From positions 1 through 64,000 of the forward strand of contig NZ_JNCF01000005.1 in NCBI RefSeq assembly GCF_000770585.1: DNA of 64,000 nucleotides, in the 5' to 3' direction. The position numbers were made by a program, and so were the translations under genes. This DNA is from Legionella norrlandica (GTDB lineage: Bacteria > Pseudomonadota > Gammaproteobacteria > Legionellales > Legionellaceae). Each line of letters starts with the position of its first letter. Positions within the stretch are counted from its first letter, which is position 1. Below the pieces are notes generated by a model that was not told the origin of the DNA, made no database searches, and saw nothing but the letters and a program-made list of their open reading frames with translations. Of this stretch, positions 47,671 to 55,419 are shown piece by piece.

Positions 47671-48894
47671 ATGGAATTCTTAGATTTTTGCAAAGCAATT
47701 AAAGTATCTGTTGAAAATTACAACAAACTTAATGGCGTTTTAAAAAATAGCCTTTTTTTACTGGCAGAGTTAGATAAACTCATCGGAAGCCATGATCTTA
47801 ATCAATCTCTCTGCATGACCCAAGCAACCATTTTATTTGAAGGCTTTTACCGTCATCTGAGCACAGACTCTCTTAAACATGAATTTCAGATTATTAGAGC
47901 TAATCGATGGGCACATCACTTTGGCACACCCACAATTACTTTTCTTCTATCATTCAAAACGCAGATTGATCAGACAGTAAAACTATTCGGTGAATTAACT
48001 GATGAAGTAGAGCCTCCTCTTGAGCTTCCATGGAATATTTCCAAAACTGAGGAGCTGAGCATAGATAGTGATAATAATATCGTTACTAATCCCAAAAGCA
48101 TTACTCATGTAGAGGCACCATCATCCAAAGAAAGCACTGGTATATTTACTAAAACACATAATCCTTTTGGCGGGTTTACAACAACACCGTGCGATCCAGT
48201 TTCTCAGAAATTCATTGAACATGCAGCTTTATCAGCTAAGCAAGGTGGTAAAGTACTGGAAATAGGTGCAGCCTTTGGTGCAGCAACATTGGAAGCAATT
48301 GCAAAAGGAGCAACCGTTTTTTGTAATGACGTTGAGCCAGAAAATCTAGCTGTTGTTCGTCAACGTTTCTTGGAACTAACTGATGATTCCAGTGAATCCT
48401 TGACCGGAGATAGTAGTAAGCTAATTCTTGTACCCGGAGAATTGCCTAATGAGCTCATTGGCCTTCCTGAAAAACAATTTGATGCCATTTTGATTTGTCG
48501 TGTTTTACATTTTTTCTCAGGTGCAAAAATAGAGGAATCATTGGCTTTGTTGTCAAAATTACTGACTCCAAATGGAAAAATATATATCGTTTGCGAAACA
48601 CCGTTTTTGAAAAACTGGCAGCGATTTATTCCTGAATTTAATAGACGAGTCGATAATAATGAAGAATGGCCTGGTGAAATAACTGAACCAGCAAAGTATG
48701 AAAGTAGTGGGCGGGTTAGCTCGTTACCTAAGTTTGTGCATTGGATCACAAAGGAAGTATTAGAACGGAGTTTAATGAAAGCTGGTTTTTCAGTAGAACA
48801 CTCCGAATACATAAATAGAAAGGGACAATTTCCTGATGATTTATTATTGCCAGAGTATGGTAAAGAGAGTATTGGTGCAATTGGAATGATTTGA
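47671..48894 (+). CDS. Class I SAM-dependent methyltransferase with helical N-terminal domain
   Basis: 407 residues. Residues 1-115 are helical (LNQSLCMTQATILFEGFYRHL). The methyltransferase domain follows: motif I KVLEIGAAFGAATLEAI (about 192-208), acidic FCNDVEPENLAVV, and motif IV region FDAILICRVLHFF. The substrate cannot be read. It follows the ATPase gene by 118 bp and precedes a 164-aa protein by 10 bp, so all may be one cargo operon. The HF..LxPNGKIYIVCETP segment favours a small-molecule or protein methyltransferase over a DNA one. Confidence 0.75.
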   Translation: MEFLDFCKAIKVSVENYNKLNGVLKNSLFLLAELDKLIGSHDLNQSLCMTQATILFEGFYRHLSTDSLKHEFQIIRANRWAHHFGTPTITFLLSFKTQIDQTVKLFGELTDEVEPPLELPWNISKTEELSIDSDNNIVTNPKSITHVEAPSSKESTGIFTKTHNPFGGFTTTPCDPVSQKFIEHAALSAKQGGKVLEIGAAFGAATLEAIAKGATVFCNDVEPENLAVVRQRFLELTDDSSESLTGDSSKLILVPGELPNELIGLPEKQFDAILICRVLHFFSGAKIEESLALLSKLLTPNGKIYIVCETPFLKNWQRFIPEFNRRVDNNEEWPGEITEPAKYESSGRVSSLPKFVHWITKEVLERSLMKAGFSVEHSEYINRKGQFPDDLLLPEYGKESIGAIGMI

Positions 48895-48904
48895 GTAATG
48901 GATT

Positions 48905-49399
48905 ATGAAACAGAAGATCAGTTGGTATGAGTGGTTTGCCGACATGCTAAAAGAATTTGTGGCTGAAACAGCGAAAAAGCCTCAATATGAGATTGTTGAT
49001 ATTTTTGAGTGTAAAAAAACAGGCTTCACAAAAGCAGTAATTAAATTGTCTGAGAGGCATACAAAAGAAAAAAATATCAGCGATATTATCATGGATAACG
49101 AATTAATTGAGAATCTGGATACTAAAACCGTACGTACTTTAACTTATATGGCTACTGTAGAGCGATTAAAACCTGATTATTCTATCGTGGTTCAGCATAT
49201 GACTCCTGAAGTAGATGAGTATTTACTTGAAATAAGATCAAAGTCTAAAGCAACTACTATAAAAAAATCTCCTTCCGAGCTTTCAAAAGATAAAGAATTA
49301 ATAGCAAAGTTTAAACCTGAAGATGCTAATAAAATTGGTTATATGGCTGGGGTTAGAGAAACTGTGAAAGAATACCAATTAGTTAATAAAGATAAATAG
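48905..49399 (+). CDS. Hypothetical protein, 164 aa
   Basis: I do not recognise this protein. It is soluble and Lys/Glu-rich. Visible blocks are SWYEWFADMLKEFV at the start, KTGFTKAVIKLSERH and, near the end, KFKPEDANKIGYMAGVRETVKEYQL. The last block is echoed earlier by RTLTYMATVERLKPDY, so two short similar halves are possible. It starts 10 bp after the methyltransferase stop and probably shares its transcript. No signal peptide or membrane span. Confidence 0.7.
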   Translation: MKQKISWYEWFADMLKEFVAETAKKPQYEIVDIFECKKTGFTKAVIKLSERHTKEKNISDIIMDNELIENLDTKTVRTLTYMATVERLKPDYSIVVQHMTPEVDEYLLEIRSKSKATTIKKSPSELSKDKELIAKFKPEDANKIGYMAGVRETVKEYQLVNKDK

Positions 49400-49417
49400 C
49401 AGTAGTAAGGAGATGTT

Positions 49418-50172
49418 TTGAGGAAGGAAATTTTTGACGCATTAGCTCGCAAGAAGCAATATAAATACCCTTACTTATTGCTTGGTCTTTATTTAACTTT
49501 TTTACTATCAACAGTGTGTTTAGCAAGCAGGATAACTCAGATTGGATCAATGCTTGAACCCGGAGGTATTTTTGTATTTCCTCTTACTTTTAGTATTTGT
49601 GATATTGTTGGTGAGGTATATGGATATGCATACCCCAGATTATTTATTTGGATTGGTGTTTTAGCTGAATTTATATTTTCTTTAGTTGTGATTACTGTAT
49701 CTCATCTACCTGCGCCCGAATTTTTCACACAAGCATCAGCATATGAAATTGTTTTTGATCCTACCTAAGATATGTAGGTGCGGGGCTTGTTGGTTTGCTT
49801 ATTGGAGAGCTCACTAATGTTTACCTTTTATCAAAGTGGAAGATTTTTCTAAAGGGTAAATTTTTTATAATGAGAAGCCTACTATCAACAGCTTTAGGGC
49901 AAGCATTGCTTACAATAGTTGTTGATATGCTTAATTATTTTGGCAAGCTAACAGAACATCATCTTGGATGGATGATGGTTTGTGGTTATTTATGGAAAAT
50001 GAGTTGTGCAGTGCTAATGGTTTTTCCTGCTTGGTTGATCGTGAAATATCTAAAGAAGGTGGAGCAAGTTGACCATTACGATATTCATACAAACTTTAAT
50101 CCATTTATATTTGGATTACATGAAGAAATTCCTAATGAATACAAACTTAATATTGAATCCGTGCCTCAATAA
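49418..50172 (+). CDS. VUT-family (YhhQ/DUF165) transporter, probable queuosine-precursor importer; one single-base deletion as sequenced
   Basis: Starts at TTG 49418 with AGGAG 7 nt upstream. Spans include YLLLGLYLTFLLSTVCLAS, FPLTFSICDIVGEVYGYAY (the conserved VUT acidic motif), LFIWIGVLAEFIFSLVVITVS, then VGAGLVGLLIGELTNVYLLSKWK, FFIMRSLLSTALGQALLTIVVDML and MVCGYLWKMSCAVLMVFPAW. The frame breaks at T 49766; adding one T restores DPTLRYVGAG and gives 251 residues. The family imports queuosine precursors or related 7-deazapurines. It is unusual as conjugative-element cargo. Its 3' end overlaps the convergent repressor gene by 26 bp. Confidence 0.82.
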
Positions 50173-50788
50173 GTGTCCCTAGAATTCGATCATGAGGTTT
50201 GTCTAATTTTATTAGTTTGAGGCTTCCATCTTCTAAGCCTTGTCGCAGATAAAAGGTATTGTTTTCGATAAATAATCTATTAAAAGCGATTATTCCCTCT
50301 TTTGATAAATGCACGATTACGAAATCCCTATCATTAGGAGCTTTACCTGAATCAAAGATTAAAAGACTATTTTGTTGAAAAAGAGGTTCCATTGATGTGT
50401 CGGGCATAATTAACGCGAAAGAGTTTTTGTCAATTTTCTTATCAATTAATATTTCTTGTGTGTCTTGAGTTCTGGCTGTTCCTGAAGGCCATTCTTTTAA
50501 TGACTCCCATTTGATGACAGGTATGGTACTGATCTGCAGGTTCTCTTTAACAGCATCAGGAATCACAGCAGGCAAAGGTTCTTGGCCAATTAATTCATCG
50601 ATGGAAACAGAAAAATAACGGGATAATTCTTCTAATGCTTTTTTCCGTGGATTTTTCGTAGAACCAGTTAGAATGTGATAAATAGTAGGTTGAGGTATGC
50701 CAGTTAACCGAGCTAACTCACTAACAGAAATATTCCCATGTATCCTCATGAGTTGTTGCAAATTCTCGCTTAACGTCATATCAGCCAT
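50147..50788 (-). CDS. Second Xre-type repressor with S24 peptidase domain
   Basis: 213 residues from ATG 50788 (MADMTLSENLQQLM); the longer frame upstream encodes an implausible hydrophobic leader. Helix-turn-helix SVSELARLTGIPQPTIYHILTG, then S24 domain with Ser in MPDTSMEPLF. Where cleavable repressors have the dyad Lys, this protein reads GIIAFNRLF (Asn), so self-cleavage may be lost. Divergent from the 51032/xis/int genes with two palindromes between. Probably controls excision and integration. Confidence 0.82.
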   Translation of the reverse strand: MADMTLSENLQQLMRIHGNISVSELARLTGIPQPTIYHILTGSTKNPRKKALEELSRYFSVSIDELIGQEPLPAVIPDAVKENLQISTIPVIKWESLKEWPSGTARTQDTQEILIDKKIDKNSFALIMPDTSMEPLFQQNSLLIFDSGKAPNDRDFVIVHLSKEGIIAFNRLFIENNTFYLRQGLEDGSLKLIKLDKPHDRILGTLIEARIQY

Positions 50789-50807
50789 TAATAATAACCC
50801 GATAAAA

Positions 50808-50891
50808 TGAATAGACTTATTCAAAAATAGATTGACAAAAACATATAATGATATGTAAATTACCATTAATTGAATAAATTTATTCAATTAA
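50808..50891. promoter_or_regulatory. Operator palindromes between the second repressor and the xis/int operon
   Basis: TGAATA-GACT-TATTCA at 50808-50823 and a perfect 26-bp palindrome at 50866-50891 with half-site TTAATTGAATAAA share a TGAATA..TATTCA core, centres 63 bp apart. A further half-site TGAATAA lies at about 50987. Likely targets of the adjacent repressor. Confidence 0.68.
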
Positions 50892-51031
50892 CCTGCTAAA
50901 ATAATCTTAAATAGAATAATTATCGCCAATATATCATGTTGCTGATTAGTTCACCAAATAAAATTGCGAGATAATTTGACATTTAATGAATAAGTTAGCT
51001 ACTGGATAAGATAGTCAAAGGAGTATTATTC

Positions 51032-51313
51032 ATGGATAACAATTCCAAGGCACAAATTTATAAAGGAATTATTCAATATCTTTTGGAGTCAACTAACTAC
51101 ACCTTAAAAAATATTGCAGACCTTTCTTATTCACCAATTAAAAATATTCGTGCAATTTATTGCGATAACTTCGTACCACTTAATTTTTCTTCCGAACTAC
51201 AATTAGTACGGTTATATCAAATGATTCTTGAAATACACACTCAAGAAAAACAGTTTAAAAAATATTTACCTCTTCCTAAAGGTTTTCGGCAACTCAGTGC
51301 ATCAATGGAGTGA
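51032..51313 (+). CDS. Small HTH-like protein upstream of xis, 93 aa
   Basis: Start ATG 51032 with AAAGGAG upstream. The middle (YTLKNIADLSYSPIKNIRAIYCDN) looks like a helix-turn-helix. The second half is amphipathic helix with a basic end (KQFKKYLPLPKGF). It sits 6 bp before the excisionase gene and heads the xis-int operon, so it may be a second regulator or an accessory directionality factor. Family not recognised. Confidence 0.65.
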   Translation: MDNNSKAQIYKGIIQYLLESTNYTLKNIADLSYSPIKNIRAIYCDNFVPLNFSSELQLVRLYQMILEIHTQEKQFKKYLPLPKGFRQLSASME

Positions 51314-51319
51314 CATATC

Positions 51320-51526
51320 GTGAAATGGGTAAAACTTAAAAAATATTGTCAGGATTCAGGAGATACTTCTGATGCAGTACACGCTAAACGCAAACGTGGT
51401 ATCTGGCTTGATGGTGTACAATGTAAATTAGGACCAGACGGCAACATATGGATTAATTTAGTTGAGGTTGAAAAATGGGTGGAAAACGGCAACAAGGCAA
51501 CGAATTGCAGCCTCCGCGCGGTGTAA
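51320..51526 (+). CDS. Excisionase (Xis)-like recombination directionality factor
   Basis: 68 residues from GTG 51320. KWVKLKKYCQDSGDTSDAVHAKRKRGIWLDGVQCK and GNIWINLVEVEKW form the short winged-helix pattern of phage/ICE excisionases that lie just before int. The 3' end overlaps int by 52 bp in another frame, a common xis-int arrangement. Would favour excision from ssrA. Confidence 0.82.
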   Translation: MKWVKLKKYCQDSGDTSDAVHAKRKRGIWLDGVQCKLGPDGNIWINLVEVEKWVENGNKATNCSLRAV

Positions 51527-52678
51527 GCATTCGTGAATGGGGGACTGGGCATGCAATCCGGATCATCTTTAGTTATCGCGGTGTCCAATGCCGAGAAACG
51601 TTAAAACTTGAACCAACGAAAGCAAACATAAAATATGCTGAGCGTCTTCGAGGAGAAATTATCAATGCAATTGCTCTTGGTACTTTTAATTATGCAGATT
51701 ATTTCCCAAATTCAAAGCGTGCAAGATTATTTGGTCATGCAATAATCAAAGCAACTACTGGTGAGATGCTTAAAGACTATATGATGATTGCAGAAAAAAC
51801 ACTAGAAGCCAGTACCTATAACGGTTATAGAAAAGTTTGCGAAGCACATTTATATCCAATTTTTGGACATGTTCCTATTCGAGAATTATCTCCATTAATT
51901 ATTCGCAATTGGATTACTGGATTAAACCTAACAGTTAAAACGGTACGTAATATTCTAACCCCTTTGCGCAATATGCTTGATCAAGCATTGAATGATGGAG
52001 TGATTGAGCGTAATCCACTTGATAAATTAGTTTTATCTAAATTGATCAATAAAAAAACTAGCCAAAGTAACTGGGAAGTAGATCCATTTGATCAAGATGA
52101 GATAAAAGCAATATTAAATGAAGCAAAAGGGCAGACAAGAAATTTATTCCAATTTGCTTTTTTTGCAGGTCTTCGCACATCCGAGCTAATTGCTTTGGAG
52201 TGGGATGATATAGATTGGTTGAAAGGTTTGGTACGTGTTTCTCGTGCCGTGGTTTTAAAACAAGAGAAAGGAACAAAAACTAAGTCTGGGGTTCGAGACG
52301 TTTTGTTACTTCCACCTGCTTTGGAAGCTTTAAAGAATCAAAAAACATTTACTTTTCTTGAAGGGAAACGAGTTTTTTATAATCCACGCACCAATACCCC
52401 ATGGGAGACAGATGGCCAGATTCGTAAAACTTGTTGGGCACATATTTTAAGGAAAGCAGGTGTGCGTTATCGTAATCCGTATCAAACTCGCCATACTTAT
52501 GCATCAATGATGCTATCTGCTGGTGAAAATCCCTTGTGGTAGCTACCCAGATGGACATAAGGATACGGAGATGATTATTAAGCATTATGGGCGATGGATA
52601 CCAGATAAATCAATGGTTGCAGGATATCAACCGGTTAATGATTGGACATTACCGTTAAGAGTGGATACTGGCTTATAA
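51475..52678 (+). CDS. int: Tyrosine integrase; two single-base deletions as sequenced
   Basis: N-terminal arm-binding region (REWGTGHAIRIIFSYRGVQCRETL), core-binding domain (STYNGYRKVCEAHLYPIFG) and catalytic domain: Arg in FAGLRTSELIALEWDD, H-x-x-R in QTRHTYASMM, Tyr in IIKHYGRW. The frame breaks at GG 52538-52539 and GG 52553-52554; adding a G at each gives PLWVATQMGHKDTEM and 401 residues ending at 52678. It would catalyse recombination between the element and the ssrA 3' end. Without those two bases the catalytic Tyr is lost, so the reads must be checked before calling the element immobile. Confidence 0.9.
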
Positions 52679-52691
52679 GGTATTAATACTC

Positions 52692-53189
52692 TTAACTATT
52701 GGACATTATAAACTGAGCCTGTAATAAATGCAGCAACTCAAAAGTGTTTATATAATTAATCCTAAAATGTTGACAAACATTAGGAATTTTTATTATTTTT
52801 TTTGCATTTAAATCAATAGTCTCTTGTGTTACTACAGTAGCATTGCTGACCATTGCTTTAGCAATTAACCATGGGTCTGCTCCCTTTAAGAACTGATCAA
52901 CAGCGCCTGTTTTCAAATTAGTTAATGAATAAACATGATTAACTACCTGTTGCATTGCTTGTTGAGTCGACTCATCATCAATAGGTAGAAAAATATGAGA
53001 ATTATCTTTTGCCCATTTAGCTAGCTCATCATTACCTGTTTCCAATTCATCTTGGACAAACTTTATGCTTGAAATATCTTTGTTATTATTTGCATGAAGA
53101 ATCCAATCCCAAAATCCAGGGCATATTAACATACCATAATATGTTTTATGTGCTTGTATAAACGCATTAGAATCAAGTAAATACTTCAT
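52692..53189 (-). CDS. PIN-domain protein of the DUF4411 type, toxin candidate
   Basis: 165 residues. N-terminal MKYLLDSNAFIQAH gives the first PIN Asp (D6); acidic KFVQDELETGNDEL and the GADPWLIAKAM segment supply the rest of the metal site; VVTQE is the usual beta-strand ending. PIN proteins are metal-dependent RNases. It overlaps the upstream Xre-ImmA gene by 4 bp, a pair seen widely as DUF4411 plus ImmA/IrrE. Toxin role is by analogy. Confidence 0.78.
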   Translation of the reverse strand: MKYLLDSNAFIQAHKTYYGMLICPGFWDWILHANNNKDISSIKFVQDELETGNDELAKWAKDNSHIFLPIDDESTQQAMQQVVNHVYSLTNLKTGAVDQFLKGADPWLIAKAMVSNATVVTQETIDLNAKKIIKIPNVCQHFRINYINTFELLHLLQAQFIMSNS

Positions 53190-54313
53190 TTAAATAGCTC
53201 ATTTGCATATGCTTGAATTTTACTTGGATTAATATCCAAAAGCCTTCCAGCATCTCTATAAAGTAAACGACCACTAAGTACCTCAGTAATTACAGTTTTT
53301 GAAAGCAAATGACTATTTTTTACTCCCGCTGTGCGGTAATAATTACCCCCAGAGTGGTTTTTATTTTTATAATTTTTTAATTCGGTTAAGTAAAATTTAT
53401 TATAGCTTTGAACATCTAAGAGATTTAAATCTACTGCTCGTTTTGCGACAACTAATTTACTCACATGAAATTTAGAAGAAATTTCAGTTAGATTGATTAA
53501 TAATTCATTGTTTGGTTTCCAGATAGACTGGATCTCCTCTTTTGGAACTAAGAACTCTCCCGCAACTTTATTACAGAAGGACTCTACTTTATTATGATTA
53601 TTTAAATCAGATATACCACTGGAGCCAATCCATATATGAGTCAGTTCATGAATTAAGGTAAATAATTTTGCAGTTGGTGCATCTGAATTATTAATAAATA
53701 CTAGAGGGGCTATCGGATCTGTTATAGCAAAACCTCTAAATTCATTAACAGACAATTTTCTATGATTATTACTCCCTACAACACCACTACACATTACTAA
53801 AATGTTAGCTGCTTCCGCACCTTCAAATAAATTTTTCTGGTATTCCTCCCAAGTACCTTTTTGGGGTATAGGAACTTCTAATACCTTTCTAATATCTTCA
53901 GCAACTTTATATATGGAGGAATTAGTATTAAAACGACCTACAAATGGAAGTGGTTTAGCATCTTGAGAAATTAAATAATCTTTATACCACTCTTGTTTTA
54001 AAATAACTTGCTTAATCATATCAAGCAAATCCAAAGATGGTTCTTGAATTTTAGTACTGCCAACAGTACGCAAGTCTGGAATAGGGAGCTTTTCTATGGG
54101 GGGATTTTCCAAGAAAAAATAACCAAAGGGAATGTGCGTAATTTGAGCAATTTTTTGAGCTTGAGTAAATGTAGGTTTATTTTTTTCTTCTTCCCATGAA
54201 ATAATTTTCTCAACTGTTACATGCATTCTTTCAGCTAATAAATCCTCGGTTAAACCAGCACGCTCTCTGGCCCATGTTAGAATTTTAGGATTGATTAGTG
54301 CTAAATTAGTCAT
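53186..54313 (-). CDS. Xre-family regulator with ImmA/IrrE (DUF955) metallopeptidase domain
   Basis: 375 residues. Helix-turn-helix at about 20-45 (LTEDLLAERMHVTVEKIISWEE). DUF955 zinc motif HELTHIWIG with His222, Glu223, His226. A C-terminal helical part precedes an NPSKIQAYANELF end that could contact the PIN protein. Such proteins act as antitoxin or as a damage-triggered protease against a repressor. Partner of the PIN gene by overlap. Which of the two is the toxin cannot be told from sequence alone. Confidence 0.85.
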   Translation of the reverse strand: MTNLALINPKILTWARERAGLTEDLLAERMHVTVEKIISWEEEKNKPTFTQAQKIAQITHIPFGYFFLENPPIEKLPIPDLRTVGSTKIQEPSLDLLDMIKQVILKQEWYKDYLISQDAKPLPFVGRFNTNSSIYKVAEDIRKVLEVPIPQKGTWEEYQKNLFEGAEAANILVMCSGVVGSNNHRKLSVNEFRGFAITDPIAPLVFINNSDAPTAKLFTLIHELTHIWIGSSGISDLNNHNKVESFCNKVAGEFLVPKEEIQSIWKPNNELLINLTEISSKFHVSKLVVAKRAVDLNLLDVQSYNKFYLTELKNYKNKNHSGGNYYRTAGVKNSHLLSKTVITEVLSGRLLYRDAGRLLDINPSKIQAYANELFK

Positions 54314-54490
54314 ATAAATTATTTTTAAGATAATTAATTACATTATATGCAATGTTCAAAATTTGGGTTAGCTATAAAGTATATAGATTATAAATATTTT
54401 TAGTACCCTATAAAAGTAGGTCTTTTTCATGCCAAAACATCCACATATGCTCTTACTAATATATGAGTTGTAAGCATAAAAATTGCATTA

Positions 54491-54510
54491 TTGTATCTCA
54501 TGGGATACAA
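54491..54510 (+). promoter_or_regulatory. Operator palindrome at the start of the HigBA-like operon
   Basis: TTGTATC-TCATGG-GATACAA, a perfect 7-bp inverted repeat ending 1 bp before ATG 54512. The position is typical for autoregulation by the toxin-antitoxin complex. Confidence 0.65.
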
Positions 54511-54511
54511 T

Positions 54512-54859
54512 ATGCATATGAAAGAAATAAAAAGAAAAACAATAAAGATTTACCAAAAAGATAATGGAGATTGTCCATTCATCTCATGGCTTGAATCATT
54601 GGATGCTTCGATTCGTCATCGCATTCAATCTCGTTTAGCTAGAGTCGCTATTGGAAATTTAGGCGAGCATAAAGTTCTAGGCGATGGGATAAGTGAATTA
54701 AAATTTAAATTCGGCTCAGGTTATCGTATTTATTATAGTGAGCGAGATGATTTGATTGTGCTTTTGCTCTGTGCTGGAGATAAAAAAACACAAAGTAAAG
54801 ACATTAAACTAGCAAAAGAATATTTGAATGATTATTTAGAAGGAGAGAATCATGGCTAA
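54512..54859 (+). CDS. HigB/RelE-family toxin (addiction module killer protein)
   Basis: 115 residues from ATG 54512, with GGGA just before; ATG 54518 is possible. CPFISWLESLDASIRHRIQSRLARV, KVLGDGISELKFKFGSGYRIYYSE and the CAGDKKTQSKDIKLAKEYL end are the pattern of the TIGR02683/Gp49-like RelE superfamily. Likely an mRNA interferase acting at the ribosome. Overlaps the antitoxin gene by 8 bp. Confidence 0.88.
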   Translation: MHMKEIKRKTIKIYQKDNGDCPFISWLESLDASIRHRIQSRLARVAIGNLGEHKVLGDGISELKFKFGSGYRIYYSERDDLIVLLLCAGDKKTQSKDIKLAKEYLNDYLEGENHG

Positions 54860-55166
54860 GAGTATCGATTATCATGATTATTTAATTGAATCCTTAAAAG
54901 AACCTTCTGAGGCTGCTGGGTATTTAAATGCAGCGCTCGATGATGGTGATATTGATGGTTTTTTAGAAGCATTACGCAATGTTGTAGAAGCGCATGGAGG
55001 TATGACCAAGTTATCAGAAAAGGCTTCTAAGGGTAGAAACAGTTTATATAAAACAATTTCAGGTAAAGGAAATCCTTATCTAAGAAATACAAATGAGATT
55101 TTGAATGCATTGGGATTTCACTTGTCTGTTATGCCAAATGATTTTGAAGATCGAAAGAGTGCTTAA
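54852..55166 (+). CDS. HigA-like antitoxin
   Basis: 104 residues. IDYHDYLIESLKEPSEAAGYLNAALDDGD and a helix-turn-helix (MTKLSEKASKGRNSLYKTISGKGNPYLRNTNEIL) match the TIGR02684 antidote family. Neutralises the preceding toxin and should repress the operon through 54491-54510. Last gene of the element before attR. Confidence 0.9.
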   Translation: MAKSIDYHDYLIESLKEPSEAAGYLNAALDDGDIDGFLEALRNVVEAHGGMTKLSEKASKGRNSLYKTISGKGNPYLRNTNEILNALGFHLSVMPNDFEDRKSA

Positions 55167-55179
55167 TCCTAATAAAACT

Positions 55180-55200
55180 ACCCAATATATGCCCAAAAAA
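55180..55200 (+). repeat. Right-end copy of the arm-type repeat
   Basis: ACCCAATATATGCCCAAAA followed by AA; nearly identical to the two left-end copies (24647, 24679) and in the same orientation. It lies 50 bp inside attR. Confidence 0.6.
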
Positions 55201-55250
55201 TTAAGGCATAAAGTAAAACTTCATATTATCAATAAGTTATAATAAATTGT

Positions 55251-55279
55251 CGCGGGTTCGATTCCGCCGCCTCCACCAA
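55251..55279 (+). repeat. attR core: duplicate of the tmRNA 3' end
   Basis: CGCGGGTTCGATTCCGCCGC and then CTCCACCAA. Marks the right boundary of the element. It lacks one C relative to attL, probably a base-calling loss. Confidence 0.9.
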
Positions 55280-55419
55280 CTCCTTGATTTTTATTACTTT
55301 TATTTCGATTTATTAACTAGCGGATTCCCAAAGAGTTTTTTTAATGTCTATTATCAATAGTCATAATCGACTATGTAATTTAATAGAGCAGTTTAGCTGA
55401 AGTATCTCCACTAATAACG

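Larger units (their letters stand above)
24500..55279 (+). mobile_element. Integrative conjugative element in ssrA carrying the Lvh type IVA secretion system
   Basis: Bounded by two near-identical 29-base copies of the tmRNA 3' end (24500-24528 and 55251-55279). Inside are a tyrosine integrase and excisionase near the right end, a full VirB/VirD4-type channel, a relaxase with adjacent oriT, two S24 repressors and two toxin-antitoxin pairs. L. pneumophila Paris carries an Lvh element of about 36 kb that integrates at tmRNA and can excise as a plasmid; this is the same kind, with its own cargo. The conjugation core appears complete, apart from apparent single-base errors in lvhB4 and int. Confidence 0.93.
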
